Source: Diploscapter coronatus
Taxonomy: Eukaryota; Nematoda; Chromadorea; Rhabditida; Rhabditidae
Assembly: GCA_964036155.1 (NCBI GenBank)
Contig: OZ038422.1
Coordinates: 50,925,201-50,989,200, forward strand
Direction of reading: 5' to 3'
DNA: 64,000 nucleotides
The first letter of the stretch is position 1. Each line of letters opens with the position of its first letter. Below the pieces are notes generated by a model. That model saw nothing but the letters and a program-made list of their open reading frames with translations, was not told the DNA's origin and made no database searches. Both the position numbers and the translations under genes were made by a program. Shown in pieces: positions 12,643 through 24,614 of the stretch.

Positions 12643-14553
12643 ATGATACTCAAAGCTATTCCCGTCTTTCTGGTATTCCAAATTACTGTAGCTTTTAGTG
12701 GCTTAAAAATTCCAGAGCGTAAATAACTTTAAAATTAAGAAAATCACGAAAATTTCAAAATTTAGCCCAAATTTACGCCGACTCCGGGTCTCAATCTTTG
12801 TCACACCACGAATGCGTGGAGACCGTTAACAAGAACGCTAAGCATTGGAAGGTCTCGTAGCGAAAGTTTAAAAATAAAATTAAATCGACACATTTAGGCC
12901 GAACTTCACCGGAGATTCTCCAAGCTTGACAAAGCAACTTTGTCAGGAATGATGGGCGTTCATCAAACTGAGCTTCCAATTGAAGCTAAGAAGAAACTCA
13001 GCGTTACGAGATAAGTTTCATAAAGTTATTCTTCTCTAGGACATTTATCTTCCCAATTAAATGAGTCTAAGTTTCTAAAAAAAACATTTCTAAAATGGCT
13101 CTTTTCAAAGTCAACTTTCTTATTTTTGTCGTTTTATAAGTTTCAGAAAGTCCTATATCTAATTTAAAAGATTTTTACGTCTAATTCAAAGTCATATTTC
13201 AGTTCCTAATGATTTGAAACATTCCCAAATTTCAGACATCTCAACATCTCGCTACCCGAATCCTTCGACGCTCGTGACTGGTGGACGGAATGCCCCATGA
13301 TTGCTCACGTCAGAGATCAGAGTAGTTGTGGTAGCATTTATTCCCTTAAAATCCCAGTAAATCACAATTTAGGGTCCTGTTGGGCCTTCGGCTGTGTGGA
13401 GGCCATTTCCGATCGAATTTGTATCTCGACGAAGGGCAAGTCTCAGCCGATCATCTCCGCTGCGGAACTCATGGAGTGTTGCGCGGATTGCGGAGAGGGG
13501 TGCTTTTAAAAACTTAGATGACGATTGATGCCATGCTTTCTAATGATAAAGAAAGCTGGACTTCATCGCTGAGGTTTTTTCAGATCAAAATGATGAATAT
13601 GCTTTCAAAATAAATGATTATCGAGTATTTTTCTGCATCTTCAATACCCCAGTACGAAGAGTTTGCTAATTAAGCCACTTGAAATTCCCATCAATCCAAC
13701 CAAACTCAGGTGCTACGGAGGCTGGCCCTACGAAGCGTGGAAGTTCTGGGTGGAGCGGGGTATCGTCACTGGCGGAGATTACTCGAATGACGTCCGATTT
13801 TCCCTAGTTATCCGGAGAAAACCATTTTCAGGCTACCTGTCAACCCTACCCGTTTCCTTCCTGTGCTCATTCGAATTCGACCATGGATATCTGTAACAAC
13901 GGCGGGATGTTCAAGACGCCAATATGCAGTCAGAAGTGTCAGACCAGCTATTCCAAGGACTTTAGTGCCGATAAGTATTACGGTAACTAACTTAATCCAA
14001 TAAACTTAATTACTGCCAATTAAATACTTAATTAGGTCTGGTCTCCTACGGAGTCAAGAACGATGAGGAGGCGATCATGAAGGAGCTCGTTACCTACGGT
14101 CCCGTGGAAGTAGCCTTCGACGTCTACGAAGACTTCGTCCACTACAAGTCTGGGGTGTACAAAGTAGTTTTAACTAGTTTGCGGTAAATAAGGTTCGACT
14201 TAATTCAGCACACGGTAGGAGAGCTGCTTGGTGGGCACGCTGTGAAGCTGATCGGATATGGCGTGGAGGACGGGGTCAAGTATTGGTTGATCGTGAATTC
14301 TTGGGGAAGTGATTGGGGTGATAATGTAAGAAGTTTGAGGTTAAAGAACCTAAAAAAAATGTTTTTTTTAATTACTTGAAGCTCAAGTTAAATTTCAAGT
14401 AACTTCAGTTTCTTCGAACTTTTTGCGATGATATACGGTTGGAACATAGCTCTTAAACCGAAGTTTCAGGGAGCGTTCAAGATCATCCGAGGTCAGAATG
14501 AGTGTAACATCGAGAGCGGAGTCGTAGCGGGGATCCCAAAGACCGACGATTAA
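12643..14553 (+). CDS. cathepsin B-like cysteine protease, secreted/lysosomal
   Basis: Ten exons: 12643-12718, 12766-12851, 12898-13010, 13236-13330, 13373-13499, 13710-13791, 13832-13982, 14036-14163, 14209-14325, 14470-14553; 352 residues, usual for the family. The signal peptide is [19 protein letters not shown]. The propeptide contains [15 protein letters not shown]. The mature part starts near [11 protein letters not shown]. The catalytic triad is visible: Cys126 in GSCWAFG, His296 in [11 protein letters not shown] and Asn316 in VNSWGSDWG. Peptidase C1A cathepsin B enzymes degrade proteins in the gut or lysosome. The occluding-loop region ([12 protein letters not shown]) is present but has one His. 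Oddity: the phase-correct exon 3/intron 3 border is AG/ATAAGT, so the donor lacks the G of GT. Poly(A) signal AATAAA is at 14600-14605. Confidence 0.92.
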
Positions 14554-14825
14554 ACTCGTTGAATTGAATTTTCGAGATTATTTCTTTTCAAGCTTTTGTA
14601 ATAAATTTTTGACATTAATGAGAATCGAACTGCTTGATTCGCGACGTTATTTCCCAATGCTCATCATTGTTGAATGCTGACTAATTTCGTTCTTTCGAAA
14701 AGTCTGTCAATTCATAGAAATGATTCCCATTATTCAACTATCAAATGATATTTATAAGGAGCTTCTGAAATGTTCGATCGTCTCTCCAATTTCCGAGATT
14801 TCTTTTTTTTATGTTTTAGGCAAAA

Positions 14826-15798
14826 ATGTTCCACTATTTGGTTCTGGGATCTTTTGTCGCTCTTGCATCAGCTCAACTGTTCTTCGGCACTCAGACACCT
14901 ATCACTGAAACTGACCCGAACTCGATAGGTAGCTGTTAGATTTTTTTTTTACAAATTTCATGTAAATTAAAATTCTCGCCCTCTTGGAGGCTTCTTTCAA
15001 AAGACTTCGAATCTCTTCCATTTCAGACAACCAGAAGCTGGCCTGGTCCGCTGTAAACAGTGTCAACTCTGACTTCACAAATGCCATGCAAGTCAACCAC
15101 TTTGTGCCGATGAAGGTTGGGGAACTTCTCTGAAGTTTTTTGTCAGCTAAAGAAAATCTTGTTGAAGTTGTGCAAATTCTAAAATGTAGAGTTCACAAGT
15201 CTTTTCAAGAAACTTCCAGGTCCTGTACGCTTGGAGAAGTGAAAACATGGGCCAGAAGTACAACAAGTTGTTCGCGATCTACAAGGTCTCCAACTGCAAC
15301 AAAATGACTGTCCCAGTCGCTAACCTGCAGCCAAACTCCACATGCAAGCCAGAATCGAATGGTAAGTGTACGTACCTTATGGGCCACAAGTAATAGAAAA
15401 TGCCACGAACTTTTTTTCCTCTATAATCACAAAATAGAACACAGTTTATAACTTGATAGGACGAAGCAGCTGATAGCTGAGACCTTATAACGAGGAGAGA
15501 TAAACCAAAGAGATAGTGAATCAAAACAACTGACGTCCAAATTTATGATTCCCTTCTCGCTGGCGACAGTAAGGAGCTTCAGCTTCAGAAATTGATTGCA
15601 ACTTCTATTTATAATTTCAATAAGTTCCCGAACACTTAAAATTTAGCTTCATAGATTTTCCGGATACTTCTATTTAACTTCAAGACGTTAATCTTAAATT
15701 TTTCAGGAGTCTCCACTCTGTACGAAATCAGCTCTCAGACGAGCGCCTTCAGCCTCGGACCTCAAACCACCGCTACCAAGCTGAGGGAAATTCAATAA
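14826..15798 (+). CDS. small secreted cystatin-like protein, 141 residues
   Basis: Exons 14826-14928, 15027-15115, 15220-15361, 15707-15798; all phases close. The signal peptide is MFHYLVLGSFVALASAQ. The layout resembles a type-2 cystatin: an amphipathic helix (KLAWSAVNSVNSDFTNAM), a strand pair (FVPMKVLYAWRS, GQKYNKLFAIYKVSNC) and two cysteines. The QxVxG loop that inhibits papain-type proteases is not clear; the equivalent position reads RSENMGQKY. Cystatins bind cathepsins, and the preceding gene on the same strand is a cathepsin B, 272 bp away. The acceptor TTTTAG at 14819 lies directly before the ATG and suggests trans-splicing, so an operon is possible. AATAAA overlaps the stop (15794-15799). 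The family assignment is tentative; a secreted protein is firm. Confidence 0.7.
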
Positions 15799-16600
15799 AG
15801 TTTCAATTATTTAGTCACCATTTCACCAGTCATGTAATAAATGTTCTAGACTTGACCTTTCGAGTGCATGATTAAAATATCAGGGGTATGGGGAAACTTA
15901 TGGCCTTTTAATCCAGCCATGTAGTGAACGTTCTAGTCATGACATCGCATGAATATGGAGAATAAAATTGAACAATCCTCTGGGTATTGCGATTTTATGG
16001 TTTTTGAAAATTCCCTATCGTTTTCCGCTCCCGGCATTTCAATGATATGGTTGGTGGCGAAACGCGCGTTGTTTGCGTCGCACTCTAATTAATCTGGGAT
16101 TTTATAGGATTACCATGACGATCGCCTATTGCTAAAGTTCGATATCCGTTTTTCCGCTCGATGAAATTCTTTCCCGTTTCCTTTTTTGCCTCTCTGAAAA
16201 TCGAGCTCCCTCATATCACGTTCAGATTTCGAACGATCAAAGCATAATCATGATTGATTTATCGATTTTAGTTATGTAATATTATTTAGAAACTACATAA
16301 TATCATCGCTTCTTTCGTGTGAATCATGTTTTATTGAAACTTATAAGTTCTATGAGACCTTCGTCAAAGTATTGAATGGCCTGTAACTAACCTTCCAAAT
16401 GCATATCCGTTAACATTAAATCTTCTCTTCAAACATGAGCTTGATTTATCCCAAAAGTTGCATTTTAGACGTTTGTTCTTAATTTCGGGTGCAGCGATAC
16501 CATCCATTTTTCATCCCATAGCTGTCCTACAAACAAAAACTTTCTATGTTGGGTAAATCACAAAGTTTCTTACTTTAATGATCATAAAGGTTTAAGATTA
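15799..16600. other. spacer, promoter region of the mucin/C6 gene
   Basis: 802 bp between the cystatin-like stop and the start of the large secreted-protein gene. A second AATAAA occurs near 15836. No additional coding exon or RNA gene is evident. The likely content is the cystatin-like gene 3' end and the next gene's promoter. Confidence 0.4.
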
Positions 16601-19600
16601 ATGCGATACAATCAGCTCATAGTATTCTGTTTATTTATTCTGCTCTACGGAGTCGAATTTGCATCATGCGGCGCGGCATGCAGCACGACCGGTGTGTGGG
16701 GCGAATGGGGTTAATTTTTAAAATTCAAATTGTATTTCATTTTTGTTTCATTTCAGGACCATGGACAGAGTGTCCGAACACGGTGAATCTTTGAATTCCT
16801 TAAAAAGTAAAAATCTATTCAGGGAGATCCTACCTGGGACTTCATCACGAGGCAACGGGAGTGCATGCCAACGCCAACTGGGTGCAGTCAAATGGAACCG
16901 TTCTCTTGTCCTGGAAAATACTCGGAGGTCGAGTTCTGCAACACCACACCAGCTCCTGTGGTCACTATGGCACCTGAGACCTCGTCCTCGCAAGAACAGC
17001 AAACCACGCCGAAAATCGTCGACGCCGCGACGTCACCGCCAGTCGCTCAAGAAACCAGCCCAAGCGGAAGTGAAGAAAATACAAGCCCCATTGGAGGATC
17101 ATCAGAAGGAAACGTGGCTACAAGCCCAGACAGTATGAACTTCAATCAAAAATGAAAAGATTCTCATTTTTTAAATTTTAGACAGCCCGACATCTGCTGC
17201 CAATTCTGGATCTTCGCCTGGTGGCGGAAACGGCGAAACCAGTCCTGCAGGTAATTCTGGGCGTCCGACGGGCGATTAAAATAAGATATATCGAATTTCG
17301 AACGTTTGAATGAACGACCATTTCGATAGTGCACTCATGCACACTATCCTACGACAATTATCTACCTCTTACAAGAAGTATCATCAGAGAATGTCTATGT
17401 GTGCACTCGGCAAATGCTCATTCAATCAAACCTTAAAAATGTTATATTTTTCATGTTCGTCAAGTAGTCGGAGCACTATCTTTCTTAGATGTAAACCTGA
17501 AACAATGATATTGAATTTAAGAAGCAGGTGCGACCTCGCCTTCTGCTCAGGAGACATCACCAGCGGCCGAAGGGTCGAGTGCCCAAGCGAGTGAATCAAG
17601 CGTGTCGGCCAGTGGAGGAAATACAAGCCCAGCCCCATCTGCCACGGATGGAAATGTCGATACAAGTCCAGCTCAAAGCGGCTCTTCTCCCGAACCAGAA
17701 GGCTCGTCGCCTTCAAGCCAAGGATCGTCACCGCAGGACTCAGGGTCTTCACAAGCCGCTCAAGAAACAAGTCCCTCGGGAAGTGGAGAGACGTCTCCTG
17801 CAGGAAATTCAGGATCCAGTTCCTCAGGTGCAAGTGAGAGCTCTCCAAGTGGAAGTGAGAATTCTGGCGCTCCGACAGGCGATTCGAGTGTTTCTGATTC
17901 TGGAAGTGAAACATCGCCGATGCCGAATTCGGGATCCAGCCCATCTGGAAGCGGAGAAACCAGTCCCTCGGGAAGTGGAGAAACCAGTCCCTCGGGAAGT
18001 GGAGAAACCAGTCCCTCGGGAAGTGGAGAAACCAGTCCCTCGGGAAGTGGAGAAACCAGTCCCTCGGGAAGTGGAGAAACCAGTCCCTCGGGAAGTGGAG
18101 AAACCAGTCCCTCGGGAAGTGGAGAAGAAAGTAGTCCAATGCCAGGATCAGAGTCCAGTCCTTCTGGAAGTGGTGAAACTTCTCCTGATGGAAACTCAGA
18201 ATCCAGTCCCTCAGGTGCAAGTGAGAGCTCTCCAAGTGGAAGTGAGAATTCTGGCGCTCCAACAGGCGATTCGAGTGTTTCTGATTCTGGAAGTGAAACA
18301 TCGCCGATGCCGGATGGTAATTCCGAGGCTCCTTCGGGATCTTCGGCGGTTCCAGGAAATTCTGAACCGTCTGCAACAGGTTTTACAAAATGTTTCTTTC
18401 ATTTTTGAAGAATTTACTTAAGGTCAATCTGAAGCATCCCAAGATGCTGGAGGATCGTCTGGTTCAAATTTCTGAATCATTAGATCTAAATAAATTTTAT
18501 TTAAGAGCCTGCTTCCGAAGGAGAGACATCACCAATGCCTAGCGAAAACTCTGGATCTTCTGCAGGACCTGAAAATTCTGAGCCCGCAGCAACAGGTCTG
18601 AGTCTCCTTCTTTTTCTTCTTCTTCCTCTTCAAATTCAATGAATTTATTCTAGGTCAATCTGAAGCGTCCCAAGCCACTGGAGAAGGGTCGTCAGGTTAG
18701 AATTTCTAAATTCTGAAATTGTAAAAACGTAATCTTGGTACCAGCCTCTGGGGAAACATCGCCGATGCCCGTTTCGGAATCGTCATACGCCTCTGAGGGT
18801 CCAAGAGGTTCTGTAGAGCCCGGAGATCCACCAGCCACGACAACGACGATGAAGCCTGGATCGGGGACGACGGCTCCGAAAACAACGAAAGCGAATCAAG
18901 GATCTGAAACGACTCACTTAACAACGACTACAACAGTGAGAACCCAGGACCCACAAAGTTCCACCACGACGAGCTTCGTTGCCATTGGTGAAGAGCTGAA
19001 AAAACATTTGAGCGAAGTCATTTTTGATTTTCAGTTTGCGACAACTGCAATGACCTGAACGTTTATCTCTACAAGAGCCAGCCTTACCAAGATGGAGCTT
19101 CGGTATTGAATCGATACACTTCTTCTGGCTGCAAATTCGTTCAGTTCTTCTGTAGGCCTATCGATGTAAATAAGTTTCATTTGTTAACAGACCAGACTAT
19201 GTTTTGAATTCCTATAATTGTCAAAGACCGACTACTTGACACGAAGTAAAGGACACGGACTTTTGATGCGTAAAATTAGCACGTTATTTGCAGCAGTTTT
19301 TACACTATTACATCGCTTTCAAGAAACGAATGCAACGACTATTTGCTGCATACTCAATGCACACTTTGCGTATTCGCATTTTTGCATTATTTAGTTCGTC
19401 TCAAGTTATCGGCCATTGACAATGCTAGCGTGGCTTTTGCGAATAATCTCAATCTTTAGTGGTCCGATAGCAGCACAGTGCGTACCGTCTTCAACAAGAA
19501 CCCGAACGCGACGGCACCTCTGAATGCGAACATCCAGTGTATGAATGGGAAGTGGTACGATGAAGTGAACCATACTGAAATCTCCTCGTTGTCTTGTATT

Positions 19601-22600
19601 TATGATCAGAATGAAGATTCTGTAACTACGAGCGGTAAATAAATCAGCAGAAATCGTTAAGAGTATATATCTTTATAGCAACAACCCTATCTCCGACTTC
19701 CACTACCAAGGGACCTTTAAGCGGTAAACCTCTTCGAAAAAGTTAAAGCCGCTTACCGAGTCATCGGTCTATCGGGATGCCTCGAGTTTCCTCCAAACTA
19801 TGCTTGATTTTGTAATTATCGTGACCATTTCCGTCTATTCTTTTGCCAGGAGCGAAAAAGTTAAATCGTTGAATTTTGGAGGAAACCCTAAGCGACCGTA
19901 TTTACGATCTCCAGAGTCCGCTCCGATAGTCGATCACAACATTCCCTGTCAGAACTGCAGTCAACTCGTCGTCAACCCGAAAGTCGATCAGGTAAGTTCA
20001 TGTTGGGCTTTCCACAAATTCTAAGAGAAAAACTAGGCTGGATCAGCTACTTTGAATTTTGAACTGGGCGATTGCTTGACTGTCGACGTGTTCTGTCAGC
20101 CTGTTGGGGTATGTTTAGAGATTTTTAATAGGATGGTTGAGACAGTTGTTTGCATAACTTTGCAGTCGACTTATAATGTTTACAAAGAATAAAACATTCA
20201 GAATTTTACCACCGTGGACCTGCTTTTCGATGGAGTAAGTATCGGATTGAGCGGAAGTACGGTCAATCGGACCTTCACTTGCAACAACGCGACGCAGTGG
20301 GTCGACGTTACTACTGGACAGATTGTGATGAATATTGCGTGTGCTATGGTCAATTGTAAGTCTTGGTAAAGTTTGAGGAAACTATTCATTGCTTTAAATT
20401 CAGCCTCGACAAGTACTGTCGCTCCACCACCCACGACTCCAGCAACTTTGCCGATAGTCACGGAGGATCCTTCGAGTAAGAATTTCAATTTTTAGGTTAT
20501 CCTCTTGAACAGGTCAAATTATTTTAATAGCTTTTTCACAAGTTAAATTAGGAAACCTATAAATTTTCAAGATGCATGCGACAAGTGTCCAAACGTCATC
20601 GCTCAACCACTGAATGAGACCAACTACTACAATGGAATGCTGGTACTCGATCACTACAATCAAACGTCCAAGTGCAGGGTCGTCGATATGACTTGTCAGG
20701 GAACACGGGTAAGTCGAGAAATTTACTTAATCTTGGTAAGTTTTAAAATTTAACGGATTAAAGCAACTACCGTGGTCTTCTACTTTAGTCATTAGTACAG
20801 ATTCTCAAAAAATATTTAGCCTACCGAATACACCGCATTGATCATCAATTCGTACTATTTCATCAGCGTCGGTACAGGAGTTCAGGTTTCAAATTCCGCA
20901 AAAAATGCAAAGTATCATTCATTTCAGGAGCTCACCGTAACCTGCTCATCTTCCGGGACTTGGCTATGGGACGGACTTGACATTACAACAGCAAGCTGCA
21001 TTTTGACAGGTAAAGCCTATTGGGTGAAGAAAAACTCCAGATAGAGCTTCATCAAGAATGAAAACGTGAAAGGAAAGGGAAAGGTGTATTGGTGGCGCGG
21101 AGATCAACCGTAGGTGGTATTGCAAAGAGTTTAGAAGTTATTGCAGTTTACCAGTTTATTCTCCTGAAACAGCAGAAAAGTTCTAGATTCCTCTACCCAA
21201 CCCATTCCAAGCAACATGTCGACCTTGCCGCCTACAGCAGCTCCAGCAACCATGCCAACGACGACCGCCGTGACTCTTGCACCAGGTCAAACCACCCCAG
21301 ATCCAGCTATCGGTAAATTTTTAAATCTGCCTATAAAAATCCAACTTTTAGTGGCTTGCAACTCCTGCTCGCGTCTTCCAGTGATATCCAATGGAGTGAA
21401 TAACTTCGAGAATGGATTCACCATCCTGCAAAATGGCAACAACGGACAGTGCATGGAAGTGGCGGTGACGTGTCAGGGAGAGTCGGTAAGCTTAGATAAA
21501 TTTACATTTAACACCACAAAGAACGTATCATCAATTATATATTCTCTTGATATATTCCACATTTATTGAAACCAAACCCTGAAATTTCAGTCAACCGAAA
21601 GCGTCGCCATCGTCTCTGGTGTTAATATTCTCGAATCGAGTCAAGGCTCGGTGCAGATGAACCTGACCTGCAATGAATTCCACGTTTGGACGTCGCCAGA
21701 TGGAATAGTTATCGATTCCATTTCATGCAGCGTTGTTCGAGGTAAGCCATTTATTAGCATCAAAGATTAAAATTTCTCGAGCTCACAAGATTACGTCGAA
21801 TCGGATTAATGTAGTATTTTGATGTGACAACTTTGGTTGAGTACTGCAATATTTTGTTTCATGTGAATGAAGGACAAGACGCGTATCTGAAACAAATAAT
21901 AGTTCGCTTTTTGTACTAATAAATGGTTATCCTTCAGAAAGAACTACCACACTCCTTCCCACCACTCCAACCACTATTCCATCTACTTCGACTCTTCCCC
22001 CGACGACAACAACAACGGCTCCTTTGACGACAACGACGACGACGGCGACAACAACAACAACAATTCCCTTGACGACGACTACGACGACAGCTATGCCAAC
22101 GACGACTTCACTTTGTTCTTCCTGTCCTAACATGGAAGCACTATCGATTCCAAGCCCGAATGATGTCGACACAAATGGACAGCTGCTTTTGGACCATTAC
22201 ATTCAGTCCTTGATCAACTGTAGGACTGTCGTCATCAAGTGCAGTGGACCTGATGTGGGAATTCGTGACGTTTTGAATTTCTATCTTAATAACTCAATTC
22301 CGTACACCATATCAGTGAAATTTACTCAAATCAAGCTTCAATCATGTATTTTAAACTAAGAAACATGACATTTCTTCAGACCTATCACAACGCAACGATC
22401 CTCTACAACGGCGTGATGGATCCATCGATGATGATCACGAGCCCGGGTCAGATCTCGACATCTCTCGTTTGCGACTCAGCTGGACAGTGGTCTAGACTTG
22501 GGAAAAGCATCACGGGGGTGGCATGTCTTGTGCAAGGTATTTCATCTTTTCTCTCGAACTATATAAAACAAAATCAACCAAAATCAAAATCATAAATCTC

Positions 22601-24614
22601 ATGGTGGCATGATTTTTTTCTTCGAAACCTATTTAGAAGCTTTGACTCTTTACACCCCAATGAAATGATTATCAAAATCACTGAATCTCGTGAAACGAGC
22701 TAATTTTCCGAATCTTATTTATAACCATTGAGCATTTTTATTACACATTTCTACTGACACGACCAAAATCACTGATTGCAATCGTGTTCTTCGAAATTTC
22801 TCGAGGCTTATTCACGAGCTTTCATTCAGCCCTCCCCAACGGAGCTACCCTTCCACCAGTCGTTCCAACGACCTCCGCGCCTGAGATCACCGTCCCAGTG
22901 CCAACCGGATCAACGGCATGTGCCTCGTGCAGTCGATCGTTGGTGACATCAGTTCCTTCCGGGTACCAAGGCGCTTTCTTGACTATGGACTCCAGCTTCA
23001 ATCCTTGTCTGTCTGTACAACTGTCGTGCAGTGCTCCAGATGTAAGAAAATTATTTGCAATTCATGTGCTTTAAGAAAGCCGATCATTGAAACATTCAAA
23101 TTGGCACTAATTTGTCACGTCGATGATGCGTACGTAGATAGGGATTGTATACTTCTACAAAGTTCATACACTTATTGAAGAACCACACCATGATAATTGT
23201 TTAGGCCGATTGAAATATCACAATCTCAAGAACAAAAATTCTAGCACGTCTCCGCCGTTTCGATTCTTTCATCAACCGGGTTGTTACTCTCAACCAGCAA
23301 CGGTGTGACGAATCTGACGATTTCGTGCAGCGATTCTGCTCAATGGGTCACACAATTTGGGACCGCTATTACAGGGATTTCATGCGGAATAATTGCTCGT
23401 AAGATTATTCAAATTATCACTCCTAGCTCATAATAACTTTAACTAAATGGATCATTAATTGGATACTAGATAAGTTAAATGAATTTCATCAAATTTAATG
23501 GAATACGATTCGCCAAATTGTGAACCATTTCAAGTTACTCAAGTTTCGACTTATACCGGCTTCATCGTTTATGCCATATCAAGTAATAAATCTCGGCCAA
23601 CTATCTACGCATTCCTTATCATAACTAGTCATATCTTATCATATAATCAAGTTGTCATTAAAAATGATTCCCAACATAACCATCTATCAGTGCGCGAATA
23701 TCTCGTTGATTCTGACGAGTTTAGCCACGACTATTCCTGCCACAACCACAACAACTCTGCCTACCCTTCCAACCACATTGACGACACTGCTGACTCAAGC
23801 AACGACCACTACCCTACAAGTATGTGTTTGGGAGTTTTCTTGAATTCGAAGAATCTCTTGGGCCTGTTTTACAATAAATGTCAAAAATGAAACGCATTTG
23901 TCCAGAAAATTATCATCATTTGTTTCAAAGAAATTTGTTGTGAAAAATGATCGAATTTCTATATTATTAGTTGCTGGAACAATTTATAATAAAAAAAGAA
24001 CAACCGCCAAATAGTAATTCTTACTGACCAAATTTTTAAAAATTCAGCCTTCTCAAGGAACGGGTGGCTGTGAATCATCGTACTGGGCTGAATGGCAAGA
24101 GTGGTCTTCGTGCACGGATGATTGTGGTATGCAAAATCAAAAAGTAGCCACTTTCAATCCATTTTCAGGATCCTGTGGAACTCAGCAGCGCTTCAGAGCA
24201 TGCAACAAAGCTATGCCAGACTGTCTTTGTAGTGGGTAAGATTTTTTTTCATAAGCTGCATAAAAATTTTAAATTTACAATATCAAAATTAGACAATTTC
24301 TTCGAGAACTATCGGCAAAATATTACCTTCAAAATCCATATAAAAATGCTACTTTCTCGTGTGTTTCATTAAACTCGAAGAATGAACCACATTCACAAAT
24401 CTTTAATTCATCATCGCTAAAAAGGATCTTATATTAGACCCATTTATCTTCATGAAATTTCTAAGAACACTTATCTTCTAGAACCGCCTACGAAAAAGTG
24501 CCCTGTAATCTGAACGCCTGCAAGTACCCCCGAACTCCATCCTGCTGTGCTCCATACACCCCTCAATCTGGATCTAATGGTGTTTTCCAGTGCCTAACAC
24601 CATCAACTGGCTAA
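16601..24614 (+). CDS. giant secreted mucin-like protein with TSP1 modules and six C6 domains
   Basis: Thirty exons, first 16601-16709, last 24482-24614; largest 17528-18379. I followed the splice phase through every junction and it stays open for 1471 residues. Residues 1-23 form a signal peptide ([18 protein letters not shown]). Residues 25-95 are a Cys-rich TSP1-like module (GVWGEWGPWTECP). Residues 95-593 are Ser/Gly/Pro/Glu/Thr-rich with repeats of SPSGSGET, a likely O-glycosylated stalk. Six C6 domains follow, each CxxC, then xCxxxxxxC, then two more Cys; they start near residues 595, 721, 838, 974, 1129 and 1256 and are joined by Thr-rich linkers. The C-terminus has a TSP1 repeat ([20 protein letters not shown]). 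C6 is a nematode domain of unknown function. A cuticle, surface-coat or gut-lumen glycoprotein is inferred. Mucin exons are almost all phase 1-1, consistent with exon duplication. Confidence 0.9.
17824..18312 (+). repeat. 102-bp coding duplication flanking the tandem array
   Basis: 17824-17925 and 18211-18312 are both 102 bp and differ at one position by my reading. They encode the same segment ([15 protein letters not shown] and onward) and lie on either side of the 24-bp array. The array therefore expanded inside, or was carried by, a larger duplicated block. Confidence 0.9.
17938..18129 (+). repeat. 24-bp tandem repeat, 8 units, coding SPSGSGET
   Basis: Eight consecutive 24-bp units. Units 2-7 are identical at the DNA level, unit 1 has a few third-base differences and unit 8 ends GAAGAA instead of GAAACC. 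It encodes residues 309-372 of the mucin-like protein. DNA identity among units implies recent expansion, and copy number is probably variable between individuals. Confidence 0.97.

Noticed and set aside
13236..13509. Cathepsin exon read straight through 13331-13372
   Set aside because: The 42 bp between are a short intron (GTAGCA to TTTAG). Removing it restores the CGSCWAFG active-site motif.
17426..18376. 316-codon open frame on the minus strand with repeats of HFPRDWFL
   Set aside because: It is the antisense shadow of the SPSGSGET tandem repeat. The plus-strand exon joins in phase on both sides and matches the composition of its neighbours.
23498..23890. 130-codon frame overlapping the C6 gene
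   Set aside because: Out of frame with the Thr-rich linker exon 23725-23819, which fits the phases of its neighbours.
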